Positions 48,797-58,702 are shown, counted from the first letter of the stretch. The stretch is DNA of 64,000 nucleotides from Streptomyces sp. SCL15-4 (GCF_033366695.1 NZ_JAOBTQ010000001.1:4898001-4962000), one strand, 5' to 3'. Notes: generated by a model from the sequence alone, not told the origin. Program-made: numbers and translations.

Positions 48797-51721
48797 ATGC
48801 CCCCCAACACCACCGCCACAACGGGTGACACCGCCACCACGGGTGCCACGTCCGTCAAGTCCGGCAGGAAGAAGGGGCGCAAAGCCCGACTGATCGTGCT
48901 GGTGCTGGTCCTGGCCGTCATCGGAGGCATCGCCTACGGCGCCTACTGGACGATCAGCACCGTCCGCGCCTCCTTCCCGCAGACCACCGGCACGCTCCGG
49001 CTCGACGGCCTGTCCGGGCCGGTCGACGTGAAGCGGGACGGTTACGGCATCCCGCAGATCTACGCCTCCTCCGACCAGGACCTGTTCATGGCGCAGGGCT
49101 ACGTCCAGGCGCAGGACCGGTTCTACGAGATGGACGTGCGCCGGCACATGACCTCCGGGCGCCTGTCGGAGATGTTCGGCAAGAGCCAGGTGAAGAACGA
49201 CGAGTTCCTGCGCACCCTCGGCTGGGACCGGATCGCCGAGAAGGAGTACGACACCAAGCTGTCGGCGGCCACGAAGAAGTACCTCCAGGCCTACTCCAAG
49301 GGCGTCAACGCCTACCTCCAGGGCAAGAGCGGCAAGGACATCTCCCTGGAGTACGCGGCCCTGGGCTTCACCAACGACTACGCGCCGCAGAAGTGGACCC
49401 CGGTCGACTCCGTCTCGTGGCTGAAGGCGATGGCCTGGGACCTGCGCGGCAACATGCGCGACGAGGTCGACCGCGCCCTGATGACCAGCCGCCTCGGCCC
49501 GCAGCAGATCCAGGACCTGTACCCGGCCTACCCGGCCGGCCGCAACAAGCCGATCGTGCAGGAGGGCCAGTACGACGAACTGACCCAGGCCTTCCGCCAG
49601 AGCGGCGGCACGGGCACCTCGGGCGGCACGGGCACGATCGGCGGCACGGGCACGACGGGCACCACCGGAACCACGGGCACGACCGGAACCACTGGCACCA
49701 CTGGCACGACCGGCACGACGGGTACGACGGGTACGACCGGCGGCCTCACCGGCTCCTCCCAGGGCGCGACGGGCACGGCGGGCTCGGCCGGCTCCTCCAC
49801 CGCGACCGGCGGCGGATCGACGCTCAGCGGACAGCTGGAGGGCCTCACCGAGGTCCTGGACGACCTGCCCACCGCCGTCGGCGTGAACGGCCAGGGCATC
49901 GGCTCCAACTCCTGGGTGGTCGCCGGGAAGAACACCATCACCGGCAAGCCGCTGCTCGCCAACGACCCGCACCTGTCGGCGTCCCTGCCCTCCGTCTGGT
50001 ACCAGATGGGCCTGCACTGCCGGACCGTCTCCGACAAGTGCCGGTACGACGTCTCGGGCTACACCTTCGCCGGCATGCCCGGTGTGGTCATCGGCCACAA
50101 CGCGAAGATCGCCTGGGGCCTGACCAACTCCGGTGTCGACGTCACCGACCTCTACCTGGAGAAGGTCAGCGCGAACGGCTACCTCTACGACGGCAAGGTC
50201 AAGCCCTTCAAGACCCGCGAGGAGACGATCAAGGTCGCCGGCGGCAAGGCCAAGACGATCGTGGTCCGCCAGACCCAGGACGGGATGCCGCTGCTGTCCG
50301 ACCGTGACGACGAACTCGTCCAGGTCGGCAAGAAGGCCACCGTGAACGCCGCCGCCCCGGACCGCGGCGACGGCTACGGCATCGCCCTGCGCTGGACCGC
50401 GCTCGACCCGGGCACCTCCATGGACGCCGTGTTCGCGCTCGACAGGGCGGCCGGCTGGAGCGACTTCCGCGAGGCGGCGGCCCTGTTCGACGTGCCCTCG
50501 CAGAACCTGGTCTACGCCAGCACGGACAACCACATCGGCTACACGCTGCCCGGCAGGATCCCCACCCGCTCCGAGAAGGACACCGGCGCCCTGCCGGTGC
50601 CGGGCTGGGACCCGAAGTACCGCTGGACGGGCTTCATCGAGCAGGACGAGCTGCCCTACGAGTACGACCCCGACCGCGGCTACATCGTCACCGCCAACCA
50701 GGCCGTGGTCGACCCGGACGAGTACCCGTACACGCTGACCGCCGACTGGGGCTACGGCACCCGCAGCCAGCGCATCGCCGACCTGATCGAGTCCAAGATC
50801 AAGGGCGGCGGCAAGATCTCCACCGACGACATGCGGCAGATGCAGCTGGACAACAGCAGCGAGATCGCCAAGCTCCTGGTGCCCAGGCTGCTGAAGATCA
50901 ACCTGGCCGACCCGGACGTCCGCCAGGCGCAGAAGCTGCTGGAGGGCTGGGACTACACCCAGGACGCCGACTCGGCGGCGGCGGCCTACTTCAACGCCGT
51001 CTGGCGCAACATCCTCAAGCTGTCCTTCGGCAACAAGATGCCCAAGGAGCTGCGGGCCAAGGGCCAGTGCCTGTGGGTCGACAAGATCGACAGCACCGGC
51101 CCGCTGGACGACGACACCAAGGTGCGCGAGTGCGGTGAGCGCGCCGCCGACCAGGCGCAGCCGGACGGCGGCGACCGCTGGTTCGAGGTCGTGCGCACGC
51201 TGCTGGACAAGCCCGACAGCGACTGGTGGAAGGCGCCCAAGTCGGGCACCCGTCCCGGCGCGGCCAACCGCGACCAGCTCTTCGCCCGGGCCATGATCGA
51301 CGCCCGCTGGGAGCTGACCGCCAAGCTCGGCAAGGACATCGACACCTGGAGCTGGGGCCGGCTGCACCGGCTGTTCCTGAAGAACCAGACGCTCGGCACC
51401 GAGGGCCCCAAGGTCGTGCAGTACCTGCTGAACCGCGGCCCCTGGAAGCTCAGCGGCGGCGAGGCCGCGGTGAACGCGACCGGCTGGAACGCGGCCGGCG
51501 GCTACGACGTGGTCTGGGTGCCGTCCATGCGGATGGTCGTCAACCTCGCCGACCTCGACAAGTCGAAGTGGATCAACCTGGCCGGTGCCTCCGGGCACGC
51601 GTTCAGCGCGCACTACACCGACCAGACCGGCAAGTGGGCCGACGGCGAGCTGCTGCCCTGGTCGTTCACGGACAAGGCGGTGGACGAGAGCACGAGCGAC
51701 AGCCTCGTCCTGAAGCCGTGA
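48797..51721 (+). CDS. Penicillin acylase-family hydrolase
   Basis: The 974-residue protein belongs to the Ntn-hydrolase group that self-cleaves to alpha and beta chains. After a basic start there is one hydrophobic anchor (about 36-58). The alpha region has DVKRDGYGIPQIYASSDQD near 76. The beta chain would begin at Ser370 in GSNSWVVAG, the catalytic nucleophile. The spacer contains a Gly/Thr tandem repeat. Substrates may be amide-linked acyl compounds such as acyl-homoserine lactones or antibiotics. ATG 48797 follows AAGGA. It is preceded by a 236-bp gap after the antiporter. Confidence 0.88.
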   Translation: MPPNTTATTGDTATTGATSVKSGRKKGRKARLIVLVLVLAVIGGIAYGAYWTISTVRASFPQTTGTLRLDGLSGPVDVKRDGYGIPQIYASSDQDLFMAQGYVQAQDRFYEMDVRRHMTSGRLSEMFGKSQVKNDEFLRTLGWDRIAEKEYDTKLSAATKKYLQAYSKGVNAYLQGKSGKDISLEYAALGFTNDYAPQKWTPVDSVSWLKAMAWDLRGNMRDEVDRALMTSRLGPQQIQDLYPAYPAGRNKPIVQEGQYDELTQAFRQSGGTGTSGGTGTIGGTGTTGTTGTTGTTGTTGTTGTTGTTGTTGTTGGLTGSSQGATGTAGSAGSSTATGGGSTLSGQLEGLTEVLDDLPTAVGVNGQGIGSNSWVVAGKNTITGKPLLANDPHLSASLPSVWYQMGLHCRTVSDKCRYDVSGYTFAGMPGVVIGHNAKIAWGLTNSGVDVTDLYLEKVSANGYLYDGKVKPFKTREETIKVAGGKAKTIVVRQTQDGMPLLSDRDDELVQVGKKATVNAAAPDRGDGYGIALRWTALDPGTSMDAVFALDRAAGWSDFREAAALFDVPSQNLVYASTDNHIGYTLPGRIPTRSEKDTGALPVPGWDPKYRWTGFIEQDELPYEYDPDRGYIVTANQAVVDPDEYPYTLTADWGYGTRSQRIADLIESKIKGGGKISTDDMRQMQLDNSSEIAKLLVPRLLKINLADPDVRQAQKLLEGWDYTQDADSAAAAYFNAVWRNILKLSFGNKMPKELRAKGQCLWVDKIDSTGPLDDDTKVRECGERAADQAQPDGGDRWFEVVRTLLDKPDSDWWKAPKSGTRPGAANRDQLFARAMIDARWELTAKLGKDIDTWSWGRLHRLFLKNQTLGTEGPKVVQYLLNRGPWKLSGGEAAVNATGWNAAGGYDVVWVPSMRMVVNLADLDKSKWINLAGASGHAFSAHYTDQTGKWADGELLPWSFTDKAVDESTSDSLVLKP
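49649..49738 (+). repeat. Ten Gly-Thr-Thr codon repeats in acylase gene
   Basis: Ten 9-bp units each encode Gly-Thr-Thr, with many different synonymous codons. The repeat sits in the spacer between the alpha and beta parts (residues about 285-314) within a longer Gly/Thr/Ser region. Confidence 0.95.
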
Positions 51722-51739
51722 CCCGCACGGCGTTCCGCT

Positions 51740-51777
51740 GAGAACGGCCCTCCACGCGCGCGTGGAGGGCCGTTCTC
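51740..51777. terminator. Bidirectional terminator between convergent genes
   Basis: A perfect 38-bp palindrome (17-bp stem and GCGC loop, starting GAGAACGGCC) lies between the acylase gene and the convergent cyclo-ligase gene. A partial copy of its right half follows (GGGCCGTTCTCCG), which adds to the region. Confidence 0.85.
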
Positions 51778-51817
51778 CGTCGGGGGCCGTTCTCCGTCGC
51801 GGAGGGCGGGTTCCGGG

Positions 51818-52438
51818 TCAGGAGTCCGGGAAGCGGCGCACGCCCGAGGGCGTCACCACCGCGTGCACCGGCCGGTCGTGGGCCTCGGCCGGGACGCGCG
51901 CGACGACCTCCGTGTCGTAGAGCAGCACCACGAGCCGGGCCCGCGCGCCCGCGCGCTCCAGGCGGGCCAGCACCCGGTCGTAGGAGCCGCCGCCGCGCCC
52001 CAGGCGCATTCCGCGCGCGTCCACCGCGAGACCGGGCAGCAGGACGACGTCGGCGGCCGTCACCGCGTCCGGGCCGAGACGCGCGCCGGAGGGTTCGAAA
52101 AGCGCCATCTTTCCGCCGTGCTCAACGCGCCGGACGGAATCCGGGCCGGTGTACTCGCCCCAGTCCAAATCGTTGTCGGGCAGCAGCGCCGGCAGCAGCA
52201 CGCGCACCCCTCGCGCGCGCAGCGCCTCCAGCAGCGGGAAAGTGGCCGGTTCGGCGCCCACCGAGACGTACGCCGCCACCGTCCGGCCCGCGGCCAGCTC
52301 GGGCATGTCCAGGGCGCGCTCGGCGAGCGCGCGGCCGGCCTCGCGGATGTCGCCCGCCGGCAACCTGTTCCTCACTCCGAGGAATTCCCGCCGCAATGTG
52401 CGCTTGTCAGAATCGCCCTCGGATCCATGCTGTTCCAC
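51818..52438 (-). CDS. 5-Formyltetrahydrofolate cyclo-ligase
   Basis: The 206-residue enzyme converts 5-formyl-THF to 5,10-methenyl-THF. The N-terminal KRTLRREFLGVRNRL (Arg/Lys helix) and the late LPGLAVDARGMRLGRGGGSYDR (ATP loop) are family features. GTG 52438 is the likely start; its ribosome site is poor. It is divergent from galU, an order widely conserved in actinobacteria. Confidence 0.88.
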   Translation of the reverse strand: MEQHGSEGDSDKRTLRREFLGVRNRLPAGDIREAGRALAERALDMPELAAGRTVAAYVSVGAEPATFPLLEALRARGVRVLLPALLPDNDLDWGEYTGPDSVRRVEHGGKMALFEPSGARLGPDAVTAADVVLLPGLAVDARGMRLGRGGGSYDRVLARLERAGARARLVVLLYDTEVVARVPAEAHDRPVHAVVTPSGVRRFPDS

Positions 52439-52534
52439 TGGTCGTTCACCGCACCCTTCGTCATGCAGGTCATATGAGGGGTAAGTCGTCGGAGCCACAG
52501 ATTCCGCACAAAGGCACCGGATATTGTGGCGAGC

Positions 52535-53446
52535 ATGACTCAGTCCCAGTCCAGGATCAGCAAGGCTGTCATTCCCGCGGCCGGCCTCGGCACCCGGTTC
52601 CTGCCGGCCACGAAGGCCACTCCGAAGGAGATGCTGCCCGTCGTCGACAAGCCGGCGATCCAGTATGTGGTCGAAGAGGCGGTGTCGGCGGGGCTCGACG
52701 ACGTCCTCATGGTCACCGGGCGCAACAAGCGCCCACTGGAGGACCACTTCGACCGCAACTACGAGCTGGAATCGGCGCTGCAGAAGAAGGGCGACGCCGA
52801 ACGGCTCGCCAAGGTGCGGGAGTCCAGCGACCTGGCCACCATGCACTACGTCCGCCAGGGCGACCCCAGGGGGCTCGGCCACGCCGTGCTGTGCGCCGCC
52901 CCGCACGTCGGCGACGAACCCTTCGCCGTCCTCCTCGGCGACGACCTGATCGACCCCCGGGACCCGCTGCTGCGCCGCATGATCGAGGTGCAGGAGCGGC
53001 ACGGCGGCAGCGTGGTCGCCCTCATGGAGGTCGCTCCCGAGCAGATCCACCTCTACGGCTGCGCCGCCGTGGAGGCCACCGCCGACGGTGACGTGGTGAA
53101 GGTGACGGGACTGGTGGAGAAGCCGGACCCGGCGGACGCCCCGTCCCGCTACGCGATCATCGGCCGCTATGTCCTCGACCCGAGCATCTTCGGCATCCTG
53201 CGCGAGACCGAGCCGGGCCGCGGCGGCGAGATCCAGCTCACCGACGCCCTCCAGCAGCTCGCCCAGGACGAGAAGGTCGGCGGCCCGGTGCACGGCGTCG
53301 TCTTCAAGGGCCGCCGCTACGACACCGGTGACCGCGGCGACTATCTGCGTGCCATTGTCAGACTCGCGTGCGAACGTGAGGACCTGGGCCCGGACTTCCG
53401 GACCTGGCTCCGCAGTTACGTAGCCGAGGAGATGCAGCAGTCTTGA
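52535..53446 (+). CDS. galU: UTP-glucose-1-phosphate uridylyltransferase (GalU)
   Basis: The 303-residue enzyme makes UDP-glucose. The nucleotide loop PAAGLGTRFLPATKATPKEM is near residue 15 and VEKPDPADAPSRYAIIGRY lies in the middle. ATG 52535 is used; TATTGT at 52522-52527 ends 7 nt before it, so the transcript may be leaderless. GTG 52526 is an alternative. It overlaps glp by 4 nt and leads a conserved block. Confidence 0.93.
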   Translation: MTQSQSRISKAVIPAAGLGTRFLPATKATPKEMLPVVDKPAIQYVVEEAVSAGLDDVLMVTGRNKRPLEDHFDRNYELESALQKKGDAERLAKVRESSDLATMHYVRQGDPRGLGHAVLCAAPHVGDEPFAVLLGDDLIDPRDPLLRRMIEVQERHGGSVVALMEVAPEQIHLYGCAAVEATADGDVVKVTGLVEKPDPADAPSRYAIIGRYVLDPSIFGILRETEPGRGGEIQLTDALQQLAQDEKVGGPVHGVVFKGRRYDTGDRGDYLRAIVRLACEREDLGPDFRTWLRSYVAEEMQQS

Positions 53447-54765
53447 GCAGCGCCGCGACCCGCCCCGCCGGACCGGACGACCTGTGGTCGGTGGACGAGC
53501 ACCTGGAGGACATCCTCTCCACCGTCCGTCCCCTGGAGCCCATCGAGCTGCAACTGCTCGACGCCCAGGGCTGCGTCCTGGTGGAGAACGTCACCGTGCC
53601 GGTGTCCCTGCCGCCGTTCGACAACAGTTCCATGGACGGGTACGCGGTGCGGGTCGCGGACGTCGCCGGCGCGAGCGAGGAGTTCCCGGCCGCCCTGGAG
53701 GTGGTCGGGGACGTCGCGGCCGGCGCCGCCGATCCGGTCCGGGTCGGCCCCGGGCAGGCCGCGCGCATCATGACCGGCGCTCCGCTGCCGCCCGGCGCCG
53801 AGGCCGTGGTCCCCGTCGAGTGGACCGACGGCGGGCTCGGCGAGGGCCCGGCGAGCGGCATGCGGGCGCGCAGCCTCGCTCCCGAGGGCGCCGAGGGCCA
53901 GGTGCACGTCCACCGGCCCGTCGAGGCACGCGCGCACGTGCGGGCCGAGGGCAGCGACGTACGGGCCGGCGAACCGGCCCTGGAGGCCGGTACGATCCTC
54001 GGCCCGCCGCAGCTCGCGCTGCTCGCCGCGATCGGCCGCGGCACGGTCCGGGTGCGTCCGCGCCCGCGCGTGGTCGTGCTGTCCACCGGCAGCGAACTCG
54101 TCCAGCCCGGCGAGGAACTGGCACCCGGGCAGATCTACGACTCCAACAGCTTCGCCCTCACCGCCGCCGCGCGGGACGCGGGCGCCATCGCCTACCGGGT
54201 GGGCGCCGTCGCCGACGACGCCGAGACCCTGCGCACCACGATCGAGGACCAGCTCATCCGCGCCGACCTGATGGTGACCACCGGCGGGGTCAGCGTGGGG
54301 GCCTACGACGTCGTCAAGGAGGCGCTGTCGTACGCCGGTGACGAGGAGGAGGCGGGCAGCGGGGTGGAGTTCCGCAAGCTCGCCATGCAGCCCGGCAAGC
54401 CGCAGGGCTTCGGTGCCATCGGCCCCGACCACACCCCGCTGCTGGCCCTGCCCGGCAACCCGGTGTCGTCGTACGTCTCCTTCGAGCTGTTCGTCCGCCC
54501 CGCCATCCGCGCCCTGATGGGCCTGACCGATCTGCACCGGCCCCGCGCCCGGGCCGCGCTGAAGGCGGACGCGGCGCTGCGCTCGCCCAAGGGCCGCCGC
54601 CAGTTCCTGCGCGGCCGGTACGCCGACGGCGAGGTGACCCCCGTGGGCGGAGCCGGTTCCCACCTGGTCGCGGCGCTCGCCCGGGCCGACGCGCTGATCG
54701 TCGTCCCCGAGGACGTGGAGTCCGTCGAGCCCGGCGGCGAGGTGGAGGTCGTGCTGCTCGGCTGA
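53443..54765 (+). CDS. glp: MoeA-like molybdotransferase-family divisome protein Glp
   Basis: The 440-residue product has the full MoeA fold: [59 protein letters not shown] and [15 protein letters not shown]. It begins at TTG overlapping the galU stop. In actinobacteria a MoeA paralogue (Glp) binds FtsZ and acts in cell division with GlpR/SepX; the gene for that partner lies 2 kb downstream here. Whether this protein also serves molybdenum cofactor synthesis is open. moeA is an alternative name. Confidence 0.88.
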   Translation: MSSAATRPAGPDDLWSVDEHLEDILSTVRPLEPIELQLLDAQGCVLVENVTVPVSLPPFDNSSMDGYAVRVADVAGASEEFPAALEVVGDVAAGAADPVRVGPGQAARIMTGAPLPPGAEAVVPVEWTDGGLGEGPASGMRARSLAPEGAEGQVHVHRPVEARAHVRAEGSDVRAGEPALEAGTILGPPQLALLAAIGRGTVRVRPRPRVVVLSTGSELVQPGEELAPGQIYDSNSFALTAAARDAGAIAYRVGAVADDAETLRTTIEDQLIRADLMVTTGGVSVGAYDVVKEALSYAGDEEEAGSGVEFRKLAMQPGKPQGFGAIGPDHTPLLALPGNPVSSYVSFELFVRPAIRALMGLTDLHRPRARAALKADAALRSPKGRRQFLRGRYADGEVTPVGGAGSHLVAALARADALIVVPEDVESVEPGGEVEVVLLG

Positions 54766-54923
54766 GGCACGCGCGGCTGTCCTGTCCACGGGACGGCGCA
54801 CGCGCGCGTGCCGTGTCCACAGGACGATCCTGGTCCGCTGCCCGGCCCGCCTTGGCGGTACCGTTGCGCGCACAGCAGGCCCGCGCTCCGCACCGCGCGG
54901 GCCCGGACCGGGAGCGCCACAGC

Positions 54924-55403
54924 ATGAGTACGCAGGAACGGCTGACGCACATCGACGAGGCGGGTGCGGCCCGCATGGTCGACGTGTCCGGGAAGGACGT
55001 GACCGCGCGCACCGCCCGTGCCAGCGGCCGGGTCCTGGTCTCGCCCCGTGTGGTCGGGCTGCTGCGCGGTGAGGGGATGCCCAAGGGCGACGCCCTGGCC
55101 ACCGCGCGCATCGCCGGGATCATGGGCGCCAAGCGGACACCGGACCTGATCCCCCTGTGCCATCCGTTGTCGGTGTCCGGTGTGACACTGGACCTGTCGG
55201 TCGCGGACGACGCCGTGGAGATCCGGGCCACCGTGAAGACCACGGACCGCACGGGCGTCGAGATGGAGGCCCTCACCGCGGTGACGGTCGCCGCGCTCAC
55301 CGTGGTCGACATGGTCAAGGCGGTCGACAAGGGGGCGGTCATCACGGACGTACGGGTGGAGGAGAAGACGGGCGGCAAGTCGGGCGACTGGAGCCGGGCA
55401 TGA
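54924..55403 (+). CDS. moaC: Cyclic pyranopterin monophosphate synthase MoaC
   Basis: The 159-residue enzyme acts early in molybdenum cofactor synthesis. Family positions are [13 protein letters not shown] and [18 protein letters not shown] with the catalytic Lys in the late [12 protein letters not shown] 54924 follows GGGAGCG. It overlaps mog by 4 nt (ATGA). A 158-bp gap separates it from glp, so a separate promoter is possible. Confidence 0.93.
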   Translation: MSTQERLTHIDEAGAARMVDVSGKDVTARTARASGRVLVSPRVVGLLRGEGMPKGDALATARIAGIMGAKRTPDLIPLCHPLSVSGVTLDLSVADDAVEIRATVKTTDRTGVEMEALTAVTVAALTVVDMVKAVDKGAVITDVRVEEKTGGKSGDWSRA

Positions 55404-55900
55404 GCTACCGCGCCCTGGTGATCACCGCCTCCAACCGGGCCGCTGCGGGTGTCTACGCGGACAAGGGCGGCCCGCTGGTCGCCGACGGCCTGCGCAGCCT
55501 CGGATTCGACGTGGACGGCCCCCGGGTCGTCCGTGACGGCGCTCCCGTGGAGGAGGCCCTGCGCGCGGCCGTGGCCGCCGGGTACGACGTCGTCGTCACC
55601 ACCGGCGGCACCGGCGTCTCGCCCACCGACCGCACTCCGGAGGCCACCCGCGCGGTGCTCGACCGCGAGGTGCCGGGCATCGCCGAGGCCATCCGCGCCC
55701 ACGGGCGGGAGAAGGTGCCGACCGCCGCGCTGTCGCGGGGCCTGGCGGGCGTGGCCGGCCGGACGCTGGTCGTGAACCTGCCCGGGTCGACCGGCGGGGT
55801 GCGCGACGGCCTCGCGGTGCTGGAGCCGCTGCTGACCCACGCCGTCGACCAGATCCGCGGCGGCGACCACCCGAGACCCGGCAGTGGGGGTGCGAGCTGA
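55400..55900 (+). CDS. mog: Molybdopterin adenylyltransferase (MoaB/Mog family)
   Basis: The 166-residue product has the MoCF fold with [17 protein letters not shown] and [15 protein letters not shown]. It starts inside the moaC stop and ends at a TGA shared with the next gene (CTGA). Role: activation of molybdopterin for metal insertion. Confidence 0.9.
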   Translation: MSYRALVITASNRAAAGVYADKGGPLVADGLRSLGFDVDGPRVVRDGAPVEEALRAAVAAGYDVVVTTGGTGVSPTDRTPEATRAVLDREVPGIAEAIRAHGREKVPTAALSRGLAGVAGRTLVVNLPGSTGGVRDGLAVLEPLLTHAVDQIRGGDHPRPGSGGAS

Positions 55901-56535
55901 ACAGCCCTTCCTGGCCCGTCGAGCTGGCGGACGGCGAGGTCGTCCTCCGGCCGATAAAGCTGCGCGACCAGCGGGCCTGGCGCGAGGTGAACCGGCGCAA
56001 CCGCGACTGGCTGCGCCCCTGGGAGGCGACCATCCCGCCGCCCGCGCCGAGCGGGCCGGTCGCGCACCGGCCGACCTACCGCCAGATGGTCCGGCACCTG
56101 CGCTCCGAGGCCGGCGCGGGCCGGATGCTGCCGTTCGTCATCGAGTACCAGGGGCGGCTGGCAGGGCAGTTGACGGTCGCCGGGATCACCTGGGGATCGA
56201 TGTGCTCGGGGCACATCGGGTACTGGGTGGACGAGGCGGTGGCCGGGCGCGGGGTGGTGCCGACGGCGGTCGCGCTCGCGGTGGACCACTGTTTCCGCAC
56301 CGTCGGCCTGCACCGCATCGAGGTCTGCATCCGGCCCGAGAACCGGCCGAGCCGGCGCGTGGTGGAGAAACTCGGATTCCGCGAGGAGGGACTGCGCCCG
56401 CGCTATCTGCACATCGACGGCGCCTGGCGCGACCATCTCGTCTTCGCGCTCACCGCGGAAGAGGTGCCCGACGGTTTGCTCGCGCGGTGGCACCGGGCAC
56501 GCTCCCAGCGGGCCCAGCGCAGCGAGAGCCAATAA
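55897..56535 (+). CDS. RimJ/RimL-type GNAT acetyltransferase
   Basis: The 212-residue product starts with the first strand VVLRPIKLRD and ends FREEGLRPRYLHIDGAWRDH, the RimJ/RimL pattern. The acetyl-CoA loop is in VDEAVAGRGVVPTAVALAVD. The only in-frame start ahead of the first strand is CTG 55897, which overlaps the mog stop; GTG 55987 would remove the first strand. It may acetylate the N-terminus of a ribosomal or other protein. Confidence 0.85.
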   Translation: MNSPSWPVELADGEVVLRPIKLRDQRAWREVNRRNRDWLRPWEATIPPPAPSGPVAHRPTYRQMVRHLRSEAGAGRMLPFVIEYQGRLAGQLTVAGITWGSMCSGHIGYWVDEAVAGRGVVPTAVALAVDHCFRTVGLHRIEVCIRPENRPSRRVVEKLGFREEGLRPRYLHIDGAWRDHLVFALTAEEVPDGLLARWHRARSQRAQRSESQ

Positions 56536-56662
56536 AGGGAAAATACGTTCGATTAATCGCGGCGCATCGGTCGTAAAAAAAGCTGGAAATATCAGCCAGA
56601 TCGTGCGACACACCGGCCCAATTGGCGGATGGCCTCACGCAAACCCCTCTACCGTGTGAGGC

Positions 56663-57883
56663 GTGAGCAGCAGCGGCCTCATCTACGCAGTCATTGTCGG
56701 GGCCTGGGCCGCCTACTTGGTGCCGATGTGGCTCCGTAGGCAGGACGAGCTGAACGAGGCCCGTCCGACGGAACGCTTCAGCACCGCCATCCGGCTGCTT
56801 TCCGGACGGGCGGGCATGGAGCGCCGGTACGCCAGGGACCTGCGGGCGCGCTCCGCCCAGGAGGGGGAGCCGGACGCCGTCGACCCGGACGCCGTCACCG
56901 ATGCGGTGGACGTCCGGGCCTTCGCCGTGCCTCCGACCCGCCGTCAGCCCGGCCTGGACGCCGAGCCGGAGGCGCCCGAGAGCGCCGAGCCGGCCCGCGA
57001 CCAGACCCCCGCGCCGGCGCCCGATCCCGTCCCCGTGCCCGCACCACGGCGGGAACCGGTGGCGCGGCACACGCCCTCGGCGCAGACGGCCGCCGCGCGC
57101 GCCCAGCGCTCGAAGGTGCTCGCGCGCCGCCGGCGCACCACGGTGATGCTCTTCCTCGCCTTCACCCTCGGCACGATCATCGCCGCCGTGGGCGGGCTCG
57201 CCTTCCTGTGGGCGCCCGGCGTCCCGGCCGTCCTGCTCAGCGCCTACATCGCCTATCTGCGGGCACAGGAGCGCCGCCGCTTCGCCTACCAGATGGACCG
57301 CCGCCTCGCCGAGGCCGCCGCCCAGCGCCTGCGCGAACGCCAGCCGCGCCGGCGCGCCGCCCAAGAGGAGGCGCCCGGCGCCGAGGAGCCGGACGCGGAC
57401 CAGGACCCCGGCGCGGAGGACGCGGAGCTGTCCGCGCTCGCAGCCGACCGGCGCGCCCTGGTGGAGCAGACCGACCACGCCGAGTGGGTCGACCAGCAGC
57501 GCGAGCGGCAGCGCAGGCCCGGACACGGCGAGAGCTGGGACCCGGTGCCGGTGCCCCTGCCGACCTACGTCACCGCGCCCGTCGCCCCGCGCGCCACCTC
57601 CGACGTGGACCTCGGGGCGCCGGACACCTGGAGTTCGGCGCGGTCCAGCACGGCCCTGCCGGAGCAGGAGGCGAGCCGTGCGCCGGAAGGCGGGACGGGC
57701 GAGCGGCCGGAGCCGGCCGCGGCGGACCGGCCGGCGGACGCCCGCGGCGCCGCCCGCCCGCAGCCGCGGTCCCGCTCGCGCGGCGCCGGCCCCGCCTCGG
57801 CACGCCGGGCCCGGGAGCGCGGCCGCACCCCGCTGTTCGACCAGTACGAGGACGGCGACCGGCCCCGCGCCGCCAACGAGTGA
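56663..57883 (+). CDS. sepX: Divisome membrane protein SepX/GlpR
   Basis: The 406-residue product has an N-terminal membrane helix (LIYAVIVGAWAAYLVPMW), a disordered Pro/Glu region, two more helices (about 159-200) and a charged, mostly disordered C-terminus. This matches SepX of Streptomyces (needed for septa) and GlpR, the membrane receptor of Glp. The glp gene upstream supports the assignment. TACCGT 7 nt before the GTG suggests a leaderless mRNA. Confidence 0.82.
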   Translation: MSSSGLIYAVIVGAWAAYLVPMWLRRQDELNEARPTERFSTAIRLLSGRAGMERRYARDLRARSAQEGEPDAVDPDAVTDAVDVRAFAVPPTRRQPGLDAEPEAPESAEPARDQTPAPAPDPVPVPAPRREPVARHTPSAQTAAARAQRSKVLARRRRTTVMLFLAFTLGTIIAAVGGLAFLWAPGVPAVLLSAYIAYLRAQERRRFAYQMDRRLAEAAAQRLRERQPRRRAAQEEAPGAEEPDADQDPGAEDAELSALAADRRALVEQTDHAEWVDQQRERQRRPGHGESWDPVPVPLPTYVTAPVAPRATSDVDLGAPDTWSSARSSTALPEQEASRAPEGGTGERPEPAAADRPADARGAARPQPRSRSRGAGPASARRARERGRTPLFDQYEDGDRPRAANE

Positions 57884-57965
57884 CCCCGCTCACCCGCGTC
57901 CTGACCAGTCAGGGAGCGGATTTCCAAGCACCCGGATCGGGATGCTAGAGTTTCACTCGTTGCAA

Positions 57966-58039
57966 GGGCCTGTGGCGCAGTCCGGTAGCGCACCTCGTTC
58001 GCATCGAGGGGGCCAGGGGTTCAAATCCCCTCAGGTCCA
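57966..58039 (+). tRNA. tRNA-Ala (anticodon CGC)
   Basis: A 74-nt cloverleaf: acceptor GGGCCTG/CAGGTCC with one G-U pair, anticodon stem CCTCG/CGAGG with loop TTCGCAT giving anticodon CGC, T stem AGGGG/CCCCT with TTCAAAT, discriminator A. CCA is not encoded. It reads GCG codons, which are common in this genome. Confidence 0.93.
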
Positions 58040-58050
58040 CTGCACGATGA

Positions 58051-58081
58051 GATCCCGTCGGTCATCACGACCGGCGGGATC
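58051..58081 (+). terminator. Terminator after tRNA-Ala
   Basis: A 13-bp stem with one G-T pair (arms 58051-58063 and 58069-58081) and a 5-nt loop, followed by TTCGTCGTT. Confidence 0.8.
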
Positions 58082-58145
58082 TTCGTCGTTCCCGCCGGCG
58101 CCGAGGGCGCCGGACGACGCCTCCGGCGCCCGGCGGCCCCGCGGT

Positions 58146-58622
58146 TCACAGGCGCTTGGCGTAGCAGAGGCTCTCCTCGTGGTGGCGGTAGTAGCCGAAC
58201 TTGGGGCACGGCTCGTAGCCGCTGGAGGTGTACAGCGCGATGGCCTCCGGCTGCTTGGTGCCCGTCTCCAGGACCATCCGGACCCGGCCGGCCGCGCGGG
58301 CGTCCTCCTCCAGGTCGGCGAGGATGCGGCGGGCCAGGCCCCGGCCGCGCATCTCCTCGACGACGTACATGCGCTTCAGCTCGGCGTCGCCGTCCTCGTT
58401 GCCCTCGGCGTTGCGGTCCTGGCTGCGCCAGCCGCCGGTCGCCACCGGGCGGTCCCGCTCGTCGTACGCGATCAGGAACACGCCCCGGGGCGGATCGAAG
58501 TCCTCGGCCGCCAAGGCCGTGGCGTCGCCCCCGTCGCCGTAGCGCAGGTGGTACTCGGCCTGGACCTCGTCGTTGAGCTTGACGGCGTCGGGGTGATCGA
58601 AGCGAACGCGGCGTATAATCAT
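58146..58622 (-). CDS. GNAT acetyltransferase
   Basis: The 158-residue product has ELKRMYVVEEMRGRGLARRIL as its acetyl-CoA site and a late YTSSGYEPCPKFGYYR. It is of the general small-molecule GNAT type. On the minus strand TACGAT lies 7 nt before the ATG, so it is probably leaderless. Substrate unknown. Confidence 0.85.
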   Translation of the reverse strand: MIIRRVRFDHPDAVKLNDEVQAEYHLRYGDGGDATALAAEDFDPPRGVFLIAYDERDRPVATGGWRSQDRNAEGNEDGDAELKRMYVVEEMRGRGLARRILADLEEDARAAGRVRMVLETGTKQPEAIALYTSSGYEPCPKFGYYRHHEESLCYAKRL

Positions 58623-58702
58623 GCTGAGTATCGTACTTCTATGCAGTAGGTGGACGGTCCCGGATTTTCCGGCCCCGACCAGTGTGCCGGTATCGTGCCG
58701 GG

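Noticed and set aside
48743..51613. 956-codon minus-strand frame antisense to the acylase gene
   Set aside because: Shadow frame; composition is typical of GC-rich antisense.
54766..54923. Direct repeat TGTCCAC(G/A)GGACG with CACGCGCGCGTG hairpin between glp and moaC
   Set aside because: The repeats are short and imperfect and the hairpin is weak; could be a terminator but not strong enough to list.
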